A stretch of DNA of 64,000 nt from Lophius americanus (Eukaryota; Chordata; Actinopteri; Lophiiformes; Lophiidae), in contig JBBDHG010000011.1 in the NCBI GenBank assembly GCA_037951165.1, forward strand, positions 3,065,001-3,129,000. Reading direction: 5' to 3'. Below the pieces are notes generated by a model. That model saw only the letters and a program-made list of their open reading frames with translations, searched no databases and was not told where the DNA came from. The translations under genes were made by a program, and so were the position numbers. Positions 59,296 to 64,000 of the stretch are shown here, piece after piece (position 1 is the first letter of the stretch; the number at the start of each line of letters is the position of its first letter).

Positions 59296-59455
59296 CTACA
59301 AGTCACCTATTCATCTACATTGCATGTTTTTAGACTGTAGGGGGAAGCCTTACAACCTGGAGGAGACCTAGAAAAATACAGGGAGAACATGGACACTCCA
59401 AGCAGAGAAAGGCCTCAGGTGGATTTAAACCAAACCACTAAACTGCTGTGGTCCC
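59296..59455 (-). repeat. Common teleost dispersed repeat, reverse copy
   Basis: 'CATGTTTTTAGACTGTAGGG', 'ACCTGGAGGAGACC', 'AGGGAGAACATGGACACTCC', 'GAAAGGCCTCAGGTGGATTT' and 'ACCACTAAACTGCTG' are the reverse-order phrases of the family at 12545-12880. Confidence 0.8.
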
Positions 59456-59999
59456 TTCTTCCATTGCACCTGAACCGTGAATGTGGATTTTTAAAAAAAG
59501 GCCTTCTGGTATTGGACACGTTTTTGATGCTGACACATAATCTGAACAAAGAGTTAAACGAAAGTAAGCGTAGGGGATCGTTCACAGGAACAACAATAAA
59601 AAAGAAGTCTTCTGTGGCGGCGATATGAAACGCATCAAAATGTCGGCTGCTTTTCTGTAATTGGACAGAATTTTCAACTTTTTTTTTTCTTTCACTTTTA
59701 TGAGTGTTTTGTTCTTAATGAGCTACTATACTTTTTTAGATTACTGCTATGCCGGCTGGGGCAATCATTCATCTGTAGTATTGGTGGGAACAAAGGTAAT
59801 GCCAAATCCATGTGTGGATCTCGTTGCAAACGTCAAAGGCAACAAGGATCACAGAAGCCATTCCAATTGGCTAACCTTGGTGCATATCAACCTTCATGCA
59901 TCGTCCTGATCTCAAACCAGCTGTACCTTCCAGTCCAGTCCTCTTGAACACAGATGGCCCTTAAGCGTGATGTCTGCCAGGTGACGGAGGTCCTCCTTC
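59456..59999. other. Unannotated sequence
   Basis: Nothing recognisable. Confidence 0.45.
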
Positions 60000-60420
60000 T
60001 GCAACTTCAGCATTTTGGTGGAGGTTAAGTGAAGGCGGTTCATTGTGTGCTCTGGGCCCCCGTGGCTGACTCTTACCTGGGATTAAGTCCCTCCATTAGT
60101 TAATCACCCTCAGACTAAACCTCCTAAGCCCGGCGCTCAAACAAAAGGGAACATCTCACACAATCAATCAGCATTTTACACTGGCGGTGCTCAGTGAGAT
60201 CACTGCGGCTCGGCTTGGTATTATTCATAAAGGCGATAAATTGTTTGTCTCTGCTGTGACATCTGCTGAGCTTTATCACAGAGAGTAAAGTCTGCTCTCC
60301 ACATGGCAGACATTTTAAGCAAATTACTAAACACATTTCCCCCAATTTAATGACAGCAATGATAACATTGCTGTCATTAAAAAAGCTTTTGCTGCTTTCA
60401 TGTCTGTGGGGTAACACTCG
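60000..60420. promoter_or_regulatory. CNE-like block containing a perfect hairpin
   Basis: Complex, repeat-free sequence with 'TTAGTTAATCACC', 'CAATCAATCAGC', 'TTATTCATAAAGGCG' and, near its end, a perfect palindromic hairpin with two TGACAG cores. Strong enhancer-like texture; conservation untested. Confidence 0.32.
60346..60381. promoter_or_regulatory. Perfect 16-bp stem hairpin with paired TGACAG sites
   Basis: Arms 60346-60361 (TTTAATGACAGCAATG) and 60366-60381 are exact reverse complements around ATAA. Each arm carries TGACAG, the core bound by TALE homeodomain factors (MEIS/PREP/TGIF), in mirrored orientation. Confidence 0.9.
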
Positions 60421-61398
60421 GCAGGCAGTAAACTCACAAACGTGGAGGGAACATGGTTGCGGATGTCAGGATAAGAGTCTCTGTTATAGATAACAGTCCT
60501 GTATCACTCAATAATGCTTGACCCATTGCTCAATTTTCCCAGAGTTCAAAGCAGTGGGTCGCTCTGACCAGAGCGATTGGATACACAATTTAAAGGAAAG
60601 GACAAAAAACCCCACGACAACAGCAGCATGTTTGATAATGATTAATGGAGATTTCCCTGATATGAGGTCATAGTTGATGGGAAGGCTCATTAACCATTTG
60701 CTCTCTATGGAGCATTTATATATAGTGTTATTAAATGCAATATATTTTGTCAATGAAGCAGATTCTGAGAAAGCAACAACAAACAATAAATGCCAAAGAG
60801 CTGTAGTGTTCCATGATGGTACACTCCTGAGTTTATTAACCCTGAGCTCAGCTTTATTCAAGCTGTACTTTTCCAAGGTGAGCAAGATAAAGAAAAAAAG
60901 GAAAGAAGGCATGGGAGAGTGTTAACTGTCTTCTGTAGAGCCATTCATAGTCTCCCTACCGCTGGAAATGCTGGTGAGGAATTCAGGGAATGCGACTTCT
61001 TGGCAGAGATCAAAAGGGTTGAACATTAACTGCGCCGAACTCTTCAGCCCTCCGGCACTGCTCCCAGGGACTGCCTCTCAAGTTCAAGGGTCCCACAGGA
61101 GCCTTGTTGAATGCTCAGTGTCAATAACAGGTACGTCACATGGAGCCGTTACACGTGAAGCCGCAAGTCATCCCCTTTCTCCGGCCTCCCCAGCGCCGCG
61201 CCAACCCGCTTCAGCCACACAAACACACACACGCGCTGGGAAACACTGGCTTCTACAAACGCTGATACACACCTGCCGCTGCCACTATGAGACGGCATGG
61301 GAGCCCAACCTGTTTTCCTGTGTAGGATTAGAACTTGACATCCAATATTTTGACATTCCTAAGAATAACTTATCTACGCTTTTCGCAATAACCAAACA
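60421..61398. other. Unannotated sequence
   Basis: The 160-codon frame at 60968-61450, the longest in the window, has no domain, no conserved-looking motif, and a CA-repeat-derived stretch. Not called as a gene. Confidence 0.4.
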
Positions 61399-61480
61399 CA
61401 GGGGTGGTTTAAGCTTGGGTGGTCCCCTGGGCAAACCTCCTTTGAATTAAAAAAATAAGAAGGACCTAGGACCGCCCCTG
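61399..61480. mobile_element. Possible tiny MITE (hAT-like ends)
   Basis: CAGGGGTGGTTTAAGC at the left and, in reverse, CAGGGGCGGTCCTAGG at the right. CAGGG ends are typical of hAT elements, but no 8-bp target duplication is visible. Confidence 0.3.
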
Positions 61481-64000
61481 CACTGAGCTCAGGCTCGGGT
61501 CAATACAGAAAACTTTTATGGAGTTACAATTGACCTATTTGTGAGAGTTGAAATAATATTGCCGTGCAGCCTTCATATATTACATATCACTCATATTGGT
61601 GTGTAATTATATCCAATAGTAGTTTCTGTTGAACATAAATGTGTAGCCTATGGGTCACAGCACAGCGACCAACATAGCATTACATTACTATAAGTGAGCA
61701 TGATCCCGCCCCCTACTATTTTCCCTGATGTGACCAGCAAGTAGGTCTATTTATATCCGTTTCTACACGTTCTGTAAAAGGGGGGGGGGGCCACTCTAAC
61801 CAACTTAATTGACCTAACGATGATGTTATATATAACATGACATGCAACATGGGAGATAGGAAACCGTTCAGCAATGTCACCACTCAGATTCTTTTTTTTG
61901 ATTGATGGGTGATCTCTCAGTACCTGTCCAATATCTTCATCTTTTTAGCCCTAGAGGTTTCCCAGTGTCTGTGCGTGTATGCATGTGTGTTTCCACTACG
62001 TACCCAATCCCACTCGGCTGCACTCACCGCTGATTGAAGTCCCCTTCATTACGCTGAAGGGGTTCAGCAAGCCTTGGGACAAACTCTCCTCTCTCCAGCG
62101 GAGGCAATAACTGTCATGTCTTTTCATTTATATGCAAGATCTTGTTTCAAACTCTGATGTTTGTAAGCTGGAACAGCCAACTGTAAAAACACTTTATAAT
62201 CAAGAGAGCATGTCTGCCATTTTCTGCACTTGAGGAGGATGTATACTTGCATATGATGCACCTACGGGTTCATAATATCTGTATGGTAATATTGTTTGTC
62301 TATTTTAGTCTGAGCTTCCATGATGAACACAACAGATCAAGCCTGTATTTTCCCCTTGCTGGTCTGTACTACTGGCCTGTCATGCATCCTAAAGCGCTTT
62401 CAGTCGTTTTTGCATTTCTGCGCACACGAGAACTGTTTTCTCTGTTGTCGTATGAATGCAGAGCTTGTTGAACTGGAAAGGAAAAACTTTTTTTTTTCAC
62501 GTAAGCTGGTCTTTACTAAGCAGCTGTTAGGACGCAGTCATTCAAAGAAGGAGGAATGTTTGCTAATTGGGAAGACAGCGTGATGTTCGGGATCTTATTT
62601 GTATGCGATTAAAGGATCCGACCAAATCGCCATATAACAGGTAAGGAAATGTTTATTTTTGTCAAGTTGCACTAGATGTGGTCTGTGTAATGTTTCTCGC
62701 CCGCTTGCTATGGCCTAAAGAATGCCAGTATAGGGTCAAAAATCACACACTGACGCTGCTCTATACCAAAACTGGTTGGTTCAGTTAAAATGCAAAAAGA
62801 AAGCGTAGAAGAGGGTCTTCATTGCACAATCTCAGTACAAGAAGGGCTGTACAGTCCTTTTCCAGTTTCACTCCCTGCTTTATGGTTTGGGATGGCAATT
62901 AATGTGGCCGAGTCGCCGCATGGACATACATACTGACAGGAAGTGGGTGGAAAGTGATCCTAGTTGTTGGTTTGTTGGGTTTCTCTGTGTTTGCATATGG
63001 TTTCCCATCCTCAACCTTCCTGACTCCCTGATGAGCTGCACAGCTGCCCCTTATCAGATCATCTACCAGCAGTATCTCCACCAACAGGCCTGTCTGCCCG
63101 CTCTCCTGTCCCTGCACACCTCCACTCTACTCCATGCTCATGTTCAACCCCTTACAATCATTCTTTGTCATCAGTATTTTATCCAAGTTCTGCATATGGG
63201 TCCCACTTTAGATCACAGCATACAGGGTGTTGTCTGCAGGCTGCCCCCCATATCTGCAAAACGTCAGAGCTGGATCGAAATGAGTGAGTCTAAAGATAAA
63301 TCATCCAGATTAAGGACCATAAATAAGTGATCTTTGTACTAAGATGCCGCTAGTCCTTTCAGCTCAGCGGCAGGCGATAAACACAATCAGTCAGACCCGA
63401 TTAGATAGTGAACAAATGAGAAAATTCAAATCAGAACACTTAAATTCTCTTTATTCTAGACCAGAACTCCAGACAAAAAAAGTCTAATACTTGTCGGCAC
63501 ATATCCGTCACACACATAATAAGGCTGATGGGGGATTAATGTCAAATGCTGGGACTATTGTACATATCGTATCTTCTTGCAGAGGCCTTGGCTACACTCC
63601 CAGGTTGTGAGCCGCTACTACTGAAGGGGGTGGGAGCCATGTTTTGACAGTGAAGGATGGGGATGTCCACAGCTGTGGGTGTCTGTCACATGGCAAGAAC
63701 AAGAGGTAAGAGGGTTCACTGGGTGATACTGCAGTGGAGGTGCCCTGTCTCGTAAGAAGGTTCATCTGCTTCCTGCCGAGGGCCTTGCCAGATTTATGAA
63801 ATGTTAAGGCAGAGTTTTCAAAGTAGCTCAAAACATGGGCGTGGATATATCTCCAAGTGTCCTCTACGCTTATTTAAACTCTCTAGTGGAAATAATATAA
63901 TACTAAACCAGAATGGCATACAAGACTGAACGGTGCTATACATGTCTGTTCAGCTTTCCTGGCCCATTTCCCAACCTCCCACAGCATTCTGAGAAAACTG
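61481..64000. other. Unannotated sequence to window end
   Basis: G run at about 61780-61789. A strong donor-like CAG/GTAAGG at 62638-62643 is not preceded by a convincing exon. No gene or named repeat otherwise. Confidence 0.4.

Noticed and set aside
60968..61450. 160-codon plus-strand open frame, the longest in the window
   Set aside because: No domain, low-complexity His/Thr stretch from a CA-rich region, and about one such frame is expected by chance.
62560..62645. Possible 5' UTR exon ending in CAG/GTAAGG
   Set aside because: The donor is good, but no promoter, start codon or acceptor partner is visible.
1..64000. CRISPR array, bacterial operon or phage content
   Set aside because: No regularly spaced direct repeats and no dense gene packing; all signs are of a vertebrate nuclear genome.

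Overview
The window looks like nuclear DNA from a ray-finned fish, probably a percomorph. The base composition is A/T-leaning. There are long (CA)n/(GT)n microsatellites, Tc1-type transposons whose ends resemble common fish families, L2- and RTE-like LINE relics, a tRNA-headed SINE, and several short dispersed repeats known from many teleost genomes. The species cannot be named from this.

I found no intact protein-coding gene, rRNA or functional tRNA. Open frames are short and about as long as chance predicts for this composition. The window is therefore intergenic or deep intronic. Two short open frames (31286-31468 minus, 36260-36460 plus) look somewhat protein-like, and I list them only as possible exons.

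Layout. 1-8000: microsatellites, the 3' end of a LINE (4243-4585) and a tRNA-derived-type repeat (4805-5078). 8000-12900: two copies of an unassigned dispersed repeat (called 'alpha' here), a 28-base G run, a decayed Tc1 element (11211-11680) and a common fish repeat (12545-12880). 12900-29000: mostly single-copy sequence with several dense, homeobox-site-rich, CNE-like blocks, interrupted by an RTE-like LINE relic (15185-15560), a perfect 18-bp hairpin (16494-16535) and a few repeats. 29000-37600: CA repeat, SINE, possible exon, LINE/SINE tails and a TA-flanked MITE (34189-34836). 37600-47500: an internally deleted Tc1 element beside a (TA)n tract, a CGG repeat and the largest alpha patch (44600-46830), which holds a 211-bp inverted repeat, then another RTE-like LINE relic. 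47500-64000: an inverted-repeat element (50695-51207), two more alpha patches in reverse orientation, an L2 reverse-transcriptase relic (56935-57410), two forward alpha ends, a second short MITE copy (59052-59187) and a CNE-like block with a 36-nt perfect hairpin (60346-60381).

No genes act together here. The two things most worth a second look are the alpha repeat family, in at least nine places with CTCF-like boxes and a terminal hairpin, and the CNE-like blocks, which would fit the regulatory desert of a developmental gene outside the window. Both interpretations are inference; no database search was possible.
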